From Chitinophaga vietnamensis (GTDB taxonomy: Bacteria; Bacteroidota; Bacteroidia; Chitinophagales; Chitinophagaceae): 64,000 nucleotides of DNA. This document shows positions 43,630 to 52,213 of this stretch, piece after piece. Made by a program: the position numbers and the translations under genes. The stretch's first letter is position 1. The number at the start of each line of letters is the position of its first letter. The stretch spans positions 558,001 through 622,000 of the forward strand of contig NZ_CABHMS010000003.1 in assembly GCF_902167635.1 (NCBI RefSeq). Direction: 5' to 3'. The notes below the pieces were generated by a model. The model had not been told where the DNA came from. It saw only the letters and a program-made list of their open reading frames with translations, and ran no database searches.

Positions 43630-44307
43630 ATGCAAAACAGACCCAAACCAAGTTTTAACAACAACAACCGGGGCAGAAACCCCAATTTCCGCAGGGAACA
43701 ACAACAAGAACACCGTACTAACCGGATGATCCGTGTACCAGAGGTGAGACTTGTAGGCGACAATGTTGAGGTAGGCGTCTACAGAACCGAAGACGCACTG
43801 CGCATGGCAGAAGAGCAGAGCCTCGATCTCGTGGAGATCTCTCCCAACGCCGTTCCGCCTGTTTGCCGTATCATCGACTATAATAAATTCCTCTACGAAA
43901 AGAAGAAGAAGGAAAAGGAAATGAAGGCCAACGCTCACAAGAGCGAAGTGAAGGAAATCCGCTTCACGCCTAATACCGACGATCACGACTTCGACTTCAA
44001 AGCCAAACACGCTGAGAAATTCCTGAAAGATGGTAACAAGGTGAAGACCTATGTGCAGTTCAAAGGCCGTGCTATCATGTTTAAAGAGCGCGGTGAGCTG
44101 ATACTCCTGAAATTTGCGGAAAGACTCGCCGAAGTAGGCGGACTGGAAGGGATGCCGACGATGGAAGGCAAGCGCATGATCGCGATCTTCGCGCCTAAAT
44201 CAGCGAAGAAGAAAGAAGGCAAACCCAAGGAACCTAAAGAAGCCAGAGAACCCAGAGAGCCAAAAGAGCCGCGTGTTGCTGAAAGCAAACCGGAAGATAA
44301 CGCTTAA
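43630..44307 (+). CDS. infC: Translation initiation factor IF-3
   Basis: A 225-residue IF-3, longer than the roughly 180 residues usual in E. coli because of extra ends. The N-terminal domain has [15 protein letters not shown]-like sequence and [21 protein letters not shown]; the C-terminal domain has [16 protein letters not shown] and FKGRAIMF. An Asn/Arg-rich lead ([17 protein letters not shown]) and a Lys/Glu/Pro-rich tail ([15 protein letters not shown]) are typical of Bacteroidota. The start codon is ATG, not the rare AUU. The usual rpmI-rplT genes do not follow; a terminator does. Confidence 0.96.
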   Translation: MQNRPKPSFNNNNRGRNPNFRREQQQEHRTNRMIRVPEVRLVGDNVEVGVYRTEDALRMAEEQSLDLVEISPNAVPPVCRIIDYNKFLYEKKKKEKEMKANAHKSEVKEIRFTPNTDDHDFDFKAKHAEKFLKDGNKVKTYVQFKGRAIMFKERGELILLKFAERLAEVGGLEGMPTMEGKRMIAIFAPKSAKKKEGKPKEPKEAREPREPKEPRVAESKPEDNA

Positions 44308-44332
44308 GCGGGCAGGTAATATTCTTGACAAG

Positions 44333-44375
44333 AAAAGCAGCATAGCAGGGGTTATACCTGCTGTGCTGCTTTTTT
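44333..44375. terminator. Bidirectional terminator after infC
   Basis: AAAAGCAGCATAGCAGG pairs with CCTGCTGTGCTGCTTTT (one T-G type mismatch) around a 7-base loop, with an A run on one side and six T on the other. It serves infC and the convergent HEAT-like gene. Confidence 0.93.
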
Positions 44376-44892
44376 ATTGACTGATCTCTTTCAGCACCTT
44401 CTTTGCCCTTGACCTGAAACCCGCGCTGGGATTGTGTTCCAGCTGGTCTTCTATCAGCAGTATAATTTCGTTCCGGATATCGGGATAGTCTTTGGCCAGG
44501 CGGGAGAGTACCGTCATGGAGAAGGCTTTCACTGCCGTGGGCGATTCGGGCGCTTCCAGAAATTGAAAGCAGGCATTCATTAAAGTGCCATGCACCGTTT
44601 CCGGGATGGGCATGAACTGAAACAGCCGCACAATATTTCGTGTAACCGCCGGCGTTAGTCCGGGCGTTCCGAGCATGGCTGCCATCTCCGGCAGGTATGG
44701 CGCTACAAGGGCAGGATGTGCTTCGGCTACGAAATTCACGATCCTGGCGGCGCGCTGCACCACGCGGTATTCGTCGTGCAGGAACAGCTGCATCAGCGCG
44801 GCAAAGCGCTGCGGATCGTTGCCGATCCACGCGGCGATACGTAGCGACTGCTCCCTGGAAAATTCTTTTAATATTTCTGATCTCAGCTGCAT
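44374..44892 (-). CDS. HEAT-like helical repeat protein
   Basis: A 172-residue all-helical protein that looks like four or five degenerate HEAT/ARM repeats, for example YRVVQRAARIVNFVAEAHPALV and AVKAFSMTVLSRLAKDYPDI. There is no signal peptide or catalytic motif. Such scaffolds bind proteins or nucleic acids. It follows the HD-domain gene by 27 bp and is likely co-transcribed with it. I do not recognise a closer family. Confidence 0.7.
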   Translation of the reverse strand: MQLRSEILKEFSREQSLRIAAWIGNDPQRFAALMQLFLHDEYRVVQRAARIVNFVAEAHPALVAPYLPEMAAMLGTPGLTPAVTRNIVRLFQFMPIPETVHGTLMNACFQFLEAPESPTAVKAFSMTVLSRLAKDYPDIRNEIILLIEDQLEHNPSAGFRSRAKKVLKEISQ

Positions 44893-44919
44893 ACGGGCAG
44901 CAAGTTAAAGCGCAGGCGC

Positions 44920-45498
44920 CTAATGTACAAATGTAGCATGCTCTTCGAGGTAGCGAAGCGCTTTTCCGCGCATCCGCTCAATATCTTCGGCTAATACCGG
45001 CACATCGGTTTCCTTGCCCATATCGTCCCAGATCCTTAGCTGGATGTATTCTTCGAACAGCGGATCATTGCGGAAGGTGATGGCTTCGGCCTCTGTCATA
45101 GGGCCGCCCTGGTGTTCGAGCGTTTTCTTGCTGGCTTCGGAAAGCGTATCGTAGTAGGCGCTGTCGGTGTAAGTGAGGTAACGTTTGGCTGCTACGTGGC
45201 TGGCAACGAGCATCACCATTCTCTCCGGAAAGCCGCGCTCGGTGAGGTATTTGGCGCCGAGGTGGTCGTGGGCACGGGTACCGTATCCTTCCATCTGATC
45301 TTCATTCTCAAAGAAATGCCCGATATCGTGCAGGAAGGCGGCCAGCACCATTTCATCGTCAAAGCCGGCGCTTTCTGCTATCAGCGCAGCCTGCATCATA
45401 TGCATGAGCATCGATACGTTTTCGCCGTACTCATGATGGCCAAGGGTTTCATACAGTGTGAAGATCTCGTTTACGACCTGTAAAGCCTGGTTATTCAT
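44920..45498 (-). CDS. PhnZ/TmpB-like HD-domain diiron oxygenase
   Basis: A 192-residue HD-domain protein. Segments match PhnZ, the oxygenase that cleaves the C-P bond of 2-amino-1-hydroxyethylphosphonate: YGENVSMLMHMMQ (Tyr24, Glu26, His33), FLHDIGH (His57, Asp58), His78, HVAAKRYL (His101, Lys105), LEHQGGPM and RIWDD (Asp158). These cover the metal ligands and substrate-site residues known for PhnZ and TmpB. No PhnY hydroxylase or phosphonate transporter is adjacent, so the substrate is open. ATG 45498 is preferred over an upstream frame to 45534. Confidence 0.82.
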   Translation of the reverse strand: MNNQALQVVNEIFTLYETLGHHEYGENVSMLMHMMQAALIAESAGFDDEMVLAAFLHDIGHFFENEDQMEGYGTRAHDHLGAKYLTERGFPERMVMLVASHVAAKRYLTYTDSAYYDTLSEASKKTLEHQGGPMTEAEAITFRNDPLFEEYIQLRIWDDMGKETDVPVLAEDIERMRGKALRYLEEHATFVH

Positions 45499-45648
45499 TT
45501 TCGTATATTGATGAGGGTTATATGACCCTTTCAAGTTCGGTAATAGTTATGAAGATGTATAGGGGCTTGTATTAATTAATCTTTAAGAAGTGGAGGGCTC
45601 TAAGAAAATTCTAATAGCGCCATCTCATGCCGCCCCTGCAATTTTCTC

Positions 45649-45656
45649 TATCTTTG
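45649..45656 (+). promoter_or_regulatory. -7 element of the CDF transporter gene
   Basis: TATCTTTG, 28 bp ahead of the TTG start at 45685. No -33 element is obvious. Confidence 0.6.
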
Positions 45657-45684
45657 CGCTTTACATCCATTCAAATCTGAACAA

Positions 45685-46665
45685 TTGCTGAAAAGAGAAC
45701 TGCGCGTCATTCTTTGGTCGCTGGCGGTGAGCTTTATACTTACCGGGGCCAAGTTTGCAGCTTACTTTATGACCCATTCTGTAGCTATCCTGTCGGATGC
45801 GCTGGAATCCATTATCAACGTGGTCGCTGGCGGTTTTGCGAGTTACAGTATTTATCTTGCGGGCATGCCCAAAGATGAGAACCACCCTTACGGGCATGGC
45901 AAGGTCGAATTTTTCTCGATAGGCTTTGAAGGCGCCATGATCTTTTTTGCGGGCATCCTCATCCTGGTGAAGGCGGCGCAGTATTTTATCTTCCCGCGGG
46001 AGCTGCACCAGGTGGATAGCGGTATCTGGGTACTGGGCATTACCACTGCGGCCAACCTCTTACTGGGCCTCTATCTCCGGCGTTCAGGAAAAGAATTGTC
46101 TTCCCTCACCATTACCGGCAACGGGCAACATATCATGACAGACGTATACAGCAGTGCCGGGCTGATCGTAGCCCTGTTGGTGATTCACTTCACTGGCTGG
46201 AACTGGCTGGACCCCCTTGTATCTGTGGTGATGGGCGTGCTCATTCTCATCAATGGTTATAAGCTGATGCGCCGCTCTATCTCAGGTCTGATGGACGAAA
46301 CGGATATGCAGGTGATAGACAAAGTGATCCGCATACTGGGCGCGCACCGGCGCCCCAACTGGATCGATGTACATAACATGCGCATGCAGCAATACGGCAA
46401 CAATTATCATATCGATTGTCACATTACATTGCCTTATTACCTGGAGTTAAACGAAGCGCATGAGGAGATGAAGCGCGTGGAAACTCTCGTGAATAAAGAG
46501 TTTGACAATGCCGATGTAGAATTTTTCATTCACATGGATCCTTGCATCCCATCTTGTTGCCACTATTGTTTAAAATCGGAATGCCCGGTGCGCAGTCATC
46601 CTTTTACCGGCGAAATTGCATGGTCGAGAGAGAATGTGCTGCCTAACCGTAAACACGGCGCATAA
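45685..46665 (+). CDS. Cation diffusion facilitator transporter with Cys-rich tail
   Basis: A 326-residue CDF protein with about six helices. The helix 2 metal site is HSVAILSDALES and the helix 5 site is HIMTDVYSSAG. The C-terminal domain is followed by a cysteine cluster, DPCIPSCCHYCLKSECPVR, that probably binds zinc or another metal. It exports divalent cations using the proton gradient. No ATG precedes the first helix, so TTG 45685, downstream of a -7 box, is the likely start. The gene converges on the serine hydrolase across a perfect hairpin. Confidence 0.88.
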   Translation: MLKRELRVILWSLAVSFILTGAKFAAYFMTHSVAILSDALESIINVVAGGFASYSIYLAGMPKDENHPYGHGKVEFFSIGFEGAMIFFAGILILVKAAQYFIFPRELHQVDSGIWVLGITTAANLLLGLYLRRSGKELSSLTITGNGQHIMTDVYSSAGLIVALLVIHFTGWNWLDPLVSVVMGVLILINGYKLMRRSISGLMDETDMQVIDKVIRILGAHRRPNWIDVHNMRMQQYGNNYHIDCHITLPYYLELNEAHEEMKRVETLVNKEFDNADVEFFIHMDPCIPSCCHYCLKSECPVRSHPFTGEIAWSRENVLPNRKHGA

Positions 46666-46677
46666 TAATTAGGGATT

Positions 46678-46743
46678 ACGAATTAAGAATTACGGCCCGC
46701 CATGTGCACACATGGCGGGCCGTAATTCTTAATTCGTAATCTG
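46678..46743. repeat. Perfect 32-bp inverted repeat G (convergent junction)
   Basis: Arms 46678-46709 and 46712-46743 pair fully around a 2-base centre; the inner half is GC-rich (CGGCCCGCCATGTG) and the outer half is ATTACGAATTAAGAATTA. Additional weaker pairing continues outward. It is probably a bidirectional terminator. Confidence 0.95.
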
Positions 46744-46750
46744 TAATTAT

Positions 46751-47968
46751 TTATTCTTCTCCTGCTTCTTCACCGTCGCCGTGGCCGATGATCTCGCGGA
46801 TAGGTTTTACGGCCTGATAGATACCGCGGTTGTATTTATTGCCGAGGATGATAAGGGTGGTGCTGTCTTGCACAAAGCGATAGAACACGGTATTGTTGCC
46901 GTGCCACCAGCCGTTGTGATAGACAATATTTTTTGAGCTGTCGGGGTATACCATGAGACGCCAGCCGAGGCCATAGTTGCGGACGCCGGGCTTCTCGTGG
47001 CTATACGGCGTATAGGCGGCTTTGAGCGTTTCAGGTTTCAGCAGTTTGCCGGAATAGAGCGCCTGGTCCCATTTGAGCATATCGCGGGCGGAGCTGTAGA
47101 TGCCTTTGTCGCCCATCACGCCATCAAAGTAGGTATCAGGTTCGAGTTGCCCGTTGTATTTGTGGCTTTGCGTCTGATGCGCGCGTGCGGCGGTATTGGG
47201 CGCATATACAAAGGTGTTGTGCATGCCCAATGGTTCAAAAAATGTTTGCTGCATGAAGTCAGCATATTTTTGTCCGCTTACTTTTTCAATGATAGAGGCG
47301 AGCAGGAGATAGTTGGTATTGCAATACTGGAAATGCGTATCGGGCAGGTGTTGGATCGGTGGTTTGTGCGCTTCCATGAGCCGGATCACTTCATCATTGG
47401 TGATGAATGCTGCCTGATCTTTCCAGAGGCTGTCGCAGAAATAAAGGTAGTTAGGCAGGCCACTGCGGTGGGTCAGGAGCATTTGTACGGTGATGCCTTT
47501 GTAGGGGAACTCGGGAAAAAATTTTTGTAAGGAATCCTGCAAAGACAGCTTCTCATGATCCGCGAGCCATAGCACAGCGGCGCCGGTAAAGGTTTTGGAC
47601 ACAGACGCCATTTGGAAGGAAGAGCTGTCGATGATGGCTGTTTTGCTCCGGAAATTTTCGAGGCCATGATATTGTTCAAAGATGATCACACCTTTGCGGG
47701 CCACGATCATGGAGCCATTGAAGCCGGTTCTTAAGAGCTTGTTATGATAGAATGCATTCAGGTCCTGCTGCATCTGCAATGTACGCGGTGCGTGGAGGAT
47801 TGCTTCTTTCTCTTCGGCCGATAATCCTAATGTATAGACAGAACTGTCTGTAACGGCCATTCTCTTTTCTGCTGCTGCCCTGCGAGCGGCGTTGCTTTGG
47901 CAACTTGTCGATATTGTTACAATCCCTGCAATCGTGATGAGGATACTTACTGCTTTCAATCGCTTCAT
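46751..47968 (-). CDS. Class C beta-lactamase-like serine hydrolase, lipoprotein
   Basis: A 405-residue exported protein with lipobox TSC (Cys23). It has the SxxK motif SVSK (Ser122, Lys125), a YxN motif in YCNTN and a late HNGWWHGN replacing KTG, as is usual in this broad family of esterases and D-amino acid peptidases. PLGMHNTFVYAP is a family landmark. It sits in the outer or inner membrane and its substrate is unknown. No regulator or partner lies nearby. Confidence 0.88.
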   Translation of the reverse strand: MKRLKAVSILITIAGIVTISTSCQSNAARRAAAEKRMAVTDSSVYTLGLSAEEKEAILHAPRTLQMQQDLNAFYHNKLLRTGFNGSMIVARKGVIIFEQYHGLENFRSKTAIIDSSSFQMASVSKTFTGAAVLWLADHEKLSLQDSLQKFFPEFPYKGITVQMLLTHRSGLPNYLYFCDSLWKDQAAFITNDEVIRLMEAHKPPIQHLPDTHFQYCNTNYLLLASIIEKVSGQKYADFMQQTFFEPLGMHNTFVYAPNTAARAHQTQSHKYNGQLEPDTYFDGVMGDKGIYSSARDMLKWDQALYSGKLLKPETLKAAYTPYSHEKPGVRNYGLGWRLMVYPDSSKNIVYHNGWWHGNNTVFYRFVQDSTTLIILGNKYNRGIYQAVKPIREIIGHGDGEEAGEE

Positions 47969-48280
47969 TGAAGTTGTGACTACTTATAATTCAAAATTAC
48001 GCTCCAAAAAACTAAGCGCTAAATTTATAATCAATGTGATAGTTTGCCAAATAAAACATCCCCTCCAGCCTGCTTTTAACCTGTTTTTAAGCCGAAAGAC
48101 TAAATAAGTTTCAAAAAAAGACGGCCTGCGCCTGCTTTTTTTGATAATATCGAATTTGAAAGGGTGAGTATTTGATTATTCCGGAACATCGAGTAGGTTT
48201 GTGCCTTGTTTTCCCCGCGTAATCAGCAATTATTAAGCCAATTGCATACTAAAGAAATACATATAATTCTTAATAATATT
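47969..48280. other. Divergent intergenic region ahead of serA
   Basis: About 310 bases. It holds the serA promoter and leader on the right. The middle has a short GC-rich run between A and T tracts (about 48112-48143). No small gene with convincing composition was found. Confidence 0.6.
48171..48201 (+). promoter_or_regulatory. serA promoter
   Basis: TTTG (48171-48174), a 19-base spacer, TAGGTTTG (48194-48201): a full consensus match. It predicts a leader of about 70 bases and rules out the longer frame that begins at 48206. Confidence 0.82.
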
Positions 48281-49516
48281 ATGGACCAGCAAAAGTTGAC
48301 AAGTTATCCGAAGGAGAAGATCAGTATTTTATTATTGGAGAACATCAGTGATGCCGCGATGGCCGAGTTCACATTGGCAGGCTACAAGGTCCGCAAGTTG
48401 TCGGGGGCGCTGAGCGAGGCCGATCTGATCAAAGAAATCAAGGATGTGCATTTGCTGGGTATCCGTTCGAAAACACAGGTAACGCGCAAAGCATTACAGG
48501 CCGCCAAGAAACTGCAAGCCATTGGCTGTTTCTGTATCGGTACCAACCAGGTAGACCTGAAAGCCGCTACAGAGGCGGGTGTGGCCGTATTCAATGCACC
48601 TTATTCCAATACACGTTCTGTTGCCGAGCTGGTGATAGGTTTGTCGATCATCCTCATCCGCCGTATCATGGACAAGAACATCGCCGCACACAACGGCGTC
48701 TGGATGAAAGAGGCCACCGGCAGCTATGAGCTGAGAGGCAAAACACTCGGCATTGTCGGCTATGGTAACATCGGCAGCCAGGTGAGCGTGCTGGCGGAAG
48801 GCATGGGCATGAACGTGATCTACTACGACGCAGAAACCAAGCTGCCACTGGGCAACGCGGTGCAGTACAAATCTCTCCAGGAACTGTTTGGCGAGGCGGA
48901 TATCATCTCCCTGCACGTTCCTTCCAATAAATCAACGGCCAATATGATCAATGATGAAACCCTTTCCTATGTGAAGAAAGGCGCCATCTTTATCAACTAT
49001 GCCCGTGGTGAAGTAGTGGACCTCGATGCGCTGAAACGTGCGCTGGATAAAGGTCAGCTCTCAGGCGCCGCCATCGATGTATTCCCGGTGGAGCCGGAAA
49101 AGAATGGCGCCGCATTTTCTTCGCCGCTGCAAAAAATGTCCAATGTGATCCTCACGCCACACATCGGGGGCAGCACCGAAGAAGCGCAGCATAATATCGG
49201 GCTGGATGTGAGCAGCAAATTGCTTAACTATCTCGAGAAGGGCGCCAGCTTTGGTTCTCACACGGTGCCTGCGATCAGCGTACCGGCGATCGAGCACACG
49301 CACCGTATCCTGCATATACACGAAAACGTGCCGGGCGTATTGTCTGCCATCAATACGGCATTGTCTGAAAACAAGATCAATATTCTCGGGCAGTACCTGA
49401 AAACAAATGAACAGATAGGTTATGTGGTGCTGGACGTAGACAGGCAGCTGTCGCAGGAAGCAGTGGCGCTGTTGAAGAATGTGAAGCACACGATTAAGAC
49501 GCGTTTGTTGTATTAA
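48281..49516 (+). CDS. serA: D-3-phosphoglycerate dehydrogenase
   Basis: A 411-residue NAD-dependent dehydrogenase that begins serine synthesis. The substrate domain opens ISILLLENISDAAMAEF. The NAD domain has GKTLGIVGYGNIGSQV, and catalytic residues are in NYARGEVVD (Arg) and LTPHIGGSTEEAQ (His). A C-terminal ACT domain (ILHIHENVPGVLSAINTAL) suggests feedback by serine. The layout is like E. coli SerA. The start MDQQKLTSYPKEK at 48281 follows a promoter with a 70-base leader. Confidence 0.95.
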   Translation: MDQQKLTSYPKEKISILLLENISDAAMAEFTLAGYKVRKLSGALSEADLIKEIKDVHLLGIRSKTQVTRKALQAAKKLQAIGCFCIGTNQVDLKAATEAGVAVFNAPYSNTRSVAELVIGLSIILIRRIMDKNIAAHNGVWMKEATGSYELRGKTLGIVGYGNIGSQVSVLAEGMGMNVIYYDAETKLPLGNAVQYKSLQELFGEADIISLHVPSNKSTANMINDETLSYVKKGAIFINYARGEVVDLDALKRALDKGQLSGAAIDVFPVEPEKNGAAFSSPLQKMSNVILTPHIGGSTEEAQHNIGLDVSSKLLNYLEKGASFGSHTVPAISVPAIEHTHRILHIHENVPGVLSAINTALSENKINILGQYLKTNEQIGYVVLDVDRQLSQEAVALLKNVKHTIKTRLLY

Positions 49517-49524
49517 GATAGTCT

Positions 49525-49561
49525 AAAAAAAAGCCCCCGCGCGCCAGCGTAGGGGCTTTTT
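49525..49561 (+). terminator. serA terminator
   Basis: AAGCCCC pairs with GGGGCTT, extended by CGC/GCG around GCCA, and ends in five T residues; it starts 8 bp after the stop. Confidence 0.92.
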
Positions 49562-49654
49562 CATTATTTCAACCCCACTTAACGCCTGTTCGTCGATCTG
49601 TTTTTGTATGAGCATCTTTTTTCAGTAACTTGTCTGAAAATTTTTTTTGCAAAG

Positions 49655-50452
49655 ATGAAAAGTGCACTATTATCAGGAGCGATGGCCGTGTTATGTGTTG
49701 CAGGGGCATATGCTCAGGATAGCGACAGTAACAAATGGGCGCCCGCAGAGATCAAGATCGACGGCAAGGCAACAGAATGGCCCAAGCCTTTACAGTTCTA
49801 TAATAACGATACCAAATTATTTTATACGATAGCCAACGATGCGGAACAATTATACGTAATCGTTAGTGTGCCTGATCAACAGAGCCAGATGAAGATCATG
49901 CGCTCGGGCCTTACCTTTTCCATCAACCCGGGCGGTAAGAAGAAAGCAACATCTTCCATCACTTTTCCGTTATGTGGAGACGCAGCAGCACCGGACGCAC
50001 AGGAGTCCCAGCTGCAACGCAGCGCCGGCGAGTGGAAGAAGGCCATCCTGGCCAATGTGAAAGAGATCAATGTAGAAGGTATCGCAGGCGTACAGGATGG
50101 TAATATCCCGGTGCAGAACAGTTACGGTATCCGTACCGCGGCTTCTGTTGACGATGCCAATAACCTGGTGTGCGAGCTGGCCATTCCGCTCAAGCTGGTA
50201 GGACTTTCCGCCAGCAGCGACCAACCAGTGGCGTACCGGTTCAGGGTGAATGCCCTTACCCGGGAAGACCGCAAGGCGAAAGAGAAAGAAGCCAAAGACA
50301 GAGCGGCTGCCGCCAAAGATAAAGACAAAGGCAATGGCGGCGGCATGCACGGCGGCGGTATTTATGGACAGCAGATGGGTGGGCAGCCAATGGAAAATCT
50401 GTTCTTCTCCAAAGATTTCTGGACCAAACAAACGATGGCGAAACATCAGTAG
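49655..50452 (+). CDS. Exported CBM9/DOMON-like protein
   Basis: A protein of about 265 residues with a signal peptide (MKSALLSGAMAVLCVAGAYA). The core is a beta-sandwich like carbohydrate-binding module 9 or DOMON (IKIDGKATEWPKPLQFY, then LYVIVSVPD). After about residue 205 it becomes Lys/Ala/Glu-rich, then Gly/Met/His-rich (GGGMHGGGIYGQQMGG), which might bind metal. The frame is open upstream to 49604, but ATG 49655 starts the signal peptide. The S41 peptidase starts 36 bp after it. Confidence 0.75.
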   Translation: MKSALLSGAMAVLCVAGAYAQDSDSNKWAPAEIKIDGKATEWPKPLQFYNNDTKLFYTIANDAEQLYVIVSVPDQQSQMKIMRSGLTFSINPGGKKKATSSITFPLCGDAAAPDAQESQLQRSAGEWKKAILANVKEINVEGIAGVQDGNIPVQNSYGIRTAASVDDANNLVCELAIPLKLVGLSASSDQPVAYRFRVNALTREDRKAKEKEAKDRAAAAKDKDKGNGGGMHGGGIYGQQMGGQPMENLFFSKDFWTKQTMAKHQ

Positions 50453-50488
50453 TGATCATCGATTTTTCATATAGTCTTAACCGTTACT

Positions 50489-52039
50489 ATGCACAAAACA
50501 TTATTTGCTACAGGACGTAAAACCTTGCTCGCAGCGGCTGTGTGCGTGGGTTTGCTGGCAGCCTGTAAAAAGGACCACAACGATAACCCGGGCGGCAACC
50601 CCAATCCCGGCAATGGCAGCACCGCCCTGACCCCGGAAGACTCCCTCAAATACCTGATGTACCAGATCATGCAGGTGACCTACGGCGATGGCGGCAGAAA
50701 CGCTGCCACCGGATTGCCTACCTATTACTGGTATAACATGGTGCCTTCACTGAACCCGCTGGATGCCAGTAAATATCCCAACGCCGATACCCTGCTGGCG
50801 GTAATGAAACGATATACTACCAACGATCGCTATAGCTTCCTCGACAGGAACGGTACGCTCACCAATAAAGTTATGAACGGCATATCCGCGCAGAATTTTA
50901 TGGCCACCTCCGGTGTAACGGGCGATTTTGGCTTCGAATACGCACCGGCACTGGATCAGACAGGGAAGCTGCATCTCTTTATTTTATATGCAGATAAAAA
51001 CGGCCCTGCGGGCCAGATAGGAGTGACGAGAGGATGGGAGATCACTTCGGTGAATGGCAATAGCAATTTCTCTAACACCAATGCATTCTTGCAGGAAGTG
51101 TACAATGCCATCTTCCAATCATCTACCGTTACACTCGGCTTCAAACGCAATGATGGCAGCAGCATGACCTCCACATTGAATGCCGGCTCCTATAACATCA
51201 ACCCGGTAGCTTTTGATACCGTGTATAATGTTGGCGGTAAAAAGACAGGCTACTTTGTGCTGTACACTTATTCCAGTGTGCTCAGCTCCAAAGGACAGCC
51301 TACCTTTACCAAAACCGCGCTGGACCAGCTTTTCTCCAAGTTCACCGCTAATGGTATCACGAATCTGATCGTGGATCTCCGCTACAATGGCGGCGGCGCC
51401 GTAACCACCGCAGAATATCTCGACAGCGCCATCGCGCCCGCATCCGCAGCGGGCAAAGTGATGTATAACTACAAATACAACGACAAGCTAACGCAGAACC
51501 TTGCCGCTACCGGACTGGATGCACAGGTGAAGTTCCCTTCGCCGGCAGGTGGCCTGGGTTTGCAGCATGTATTTTTCATCACCAGCAGGAACACCGCATC
51601 CGCCAGCGAGCTTACACTTAATAACCTCAAACCTTATATGTCGGTATTGCTTGTGGGTGATACTACCTACGGCAAGCCGGTTGGGTTCATCGATTTCAAC
51701 ATCTCGATGTACGACAGCACCCACGCCAAAAAATACCTGGCCGATCTTTACGCGATCAACTTTGAAACGCAGAACGCTAATAACCAGGGTGGCTACTATA
51801 AAGGCATTGCGCCGGATGCCCGCGCAGTGGACTATGTAAATGTGCCTTGGGGTAACACCACTTCTGATGTGAACCTGCGACAGGTATTCACTTACCTGAA
51901 CACCGGCATCTTCTCCAATGTCAGCACCCGCATGGCGGCTACTGAACTGACCGGCGCCGGACAGCTGGAGGCCTTGCCTGGCACTACACCGAAGAATAAC
52001 TTCAACGGCATGGTAGGAAGAAGGGTACAGATGAGATAA
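50489..52039 (+). CDS. S41-family peptidase, lipoprotein
   Basis: A 516-residue exported protein with lipobox LLAAC (Cys about 25), then a low-complexity Asn/Pro/Gly linker. A degenerate PDZ-like domain (GQIGVTRGWEITSVNG) precedes the tail-specific protease core: NLIVDLRYNGGGAVTTAEYL and the catalytic serine in SRNTASASELTLNNL. C-terminal processing peptidases of this group occur throughout Bacteroidota. It is probably in an operon with the CBM9-like protein. The TAA lies at the edge of a 49-bp inverted repeat. Confidence 0.88.
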   Translation: MHKTLFATGRKTLLAAAVCVGLLAACKKDHNDNPGGNPNPGNGSTALTPEDSLKYLMYQIMQVTYGDGGRNAATGLPTYYWYNMVPSLNPLDASKYPNADTLLAVMKRYTTNDRYSFLDRNGTLTNKVMNGISAQNFMATSGVTGDFGFEYAPALDQTGKLHLFILYADKNGPAGQIGVTRGWEITSVNGNSNFSNTNAFLQEVYNAIFQSSTVTLGFKRNDGSSMTSTLNAGSYNINPVAFDTVYNVGGKKTGYFVLYTYSSVLSSKGQPTFTKTALDQLFSKFTANGITNLIVDLRYNGGGAVTTAEYLDSAIAPASAAGKVMYNYKYNDKLTQNLAATGLDAQVKFPSPAGGLGLQHVFFITSRNTASASELTLNNLKPYMSVLLVGDTTYGKPVGFIDFNISMYDSTHAKKYLADLYAINFETQNANNQGGYYKGIAPDARAVDYVNVPWGNTTSDVNLRQVFTYLNTGIFSNVSTRMAATELTGAGQLEALPGTTPKNNFNGMVGRRVQMR

Positions 52040-52206
52040 CCAGGATTAAACGGATGAATAAGATTTTCCTGATTTAACGCGAAGATCAACGCGGTTGTAG
52101 CCCTTGAAGCGCTTTGAGCGCTTCAAGGGCTTCTTCGTTTAAATCGTCCTCGCTTAAATCTTCGCGTTAAATCAGGAAAATCTTATTCATCCGTTTAATC
52201 CTGGTT
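52038..52206. repeat. Nested inverted repeat D (convergent junction)
   Basis: Outer arms 52038-52086 and 52158-52206 pair perfectly over 49 bases (AACCAGGATTAAACGGATG start). Inside, 52100-52130 forms its own 14-bp hairpin (GCCCTTGAAGCGCT, 3-base loop), the core seen at 8164-8204. The left arm begins in the stop codon of the S41 gene. Confidence 0.96.
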
Positions 52207-52213
52207 CAGACAA

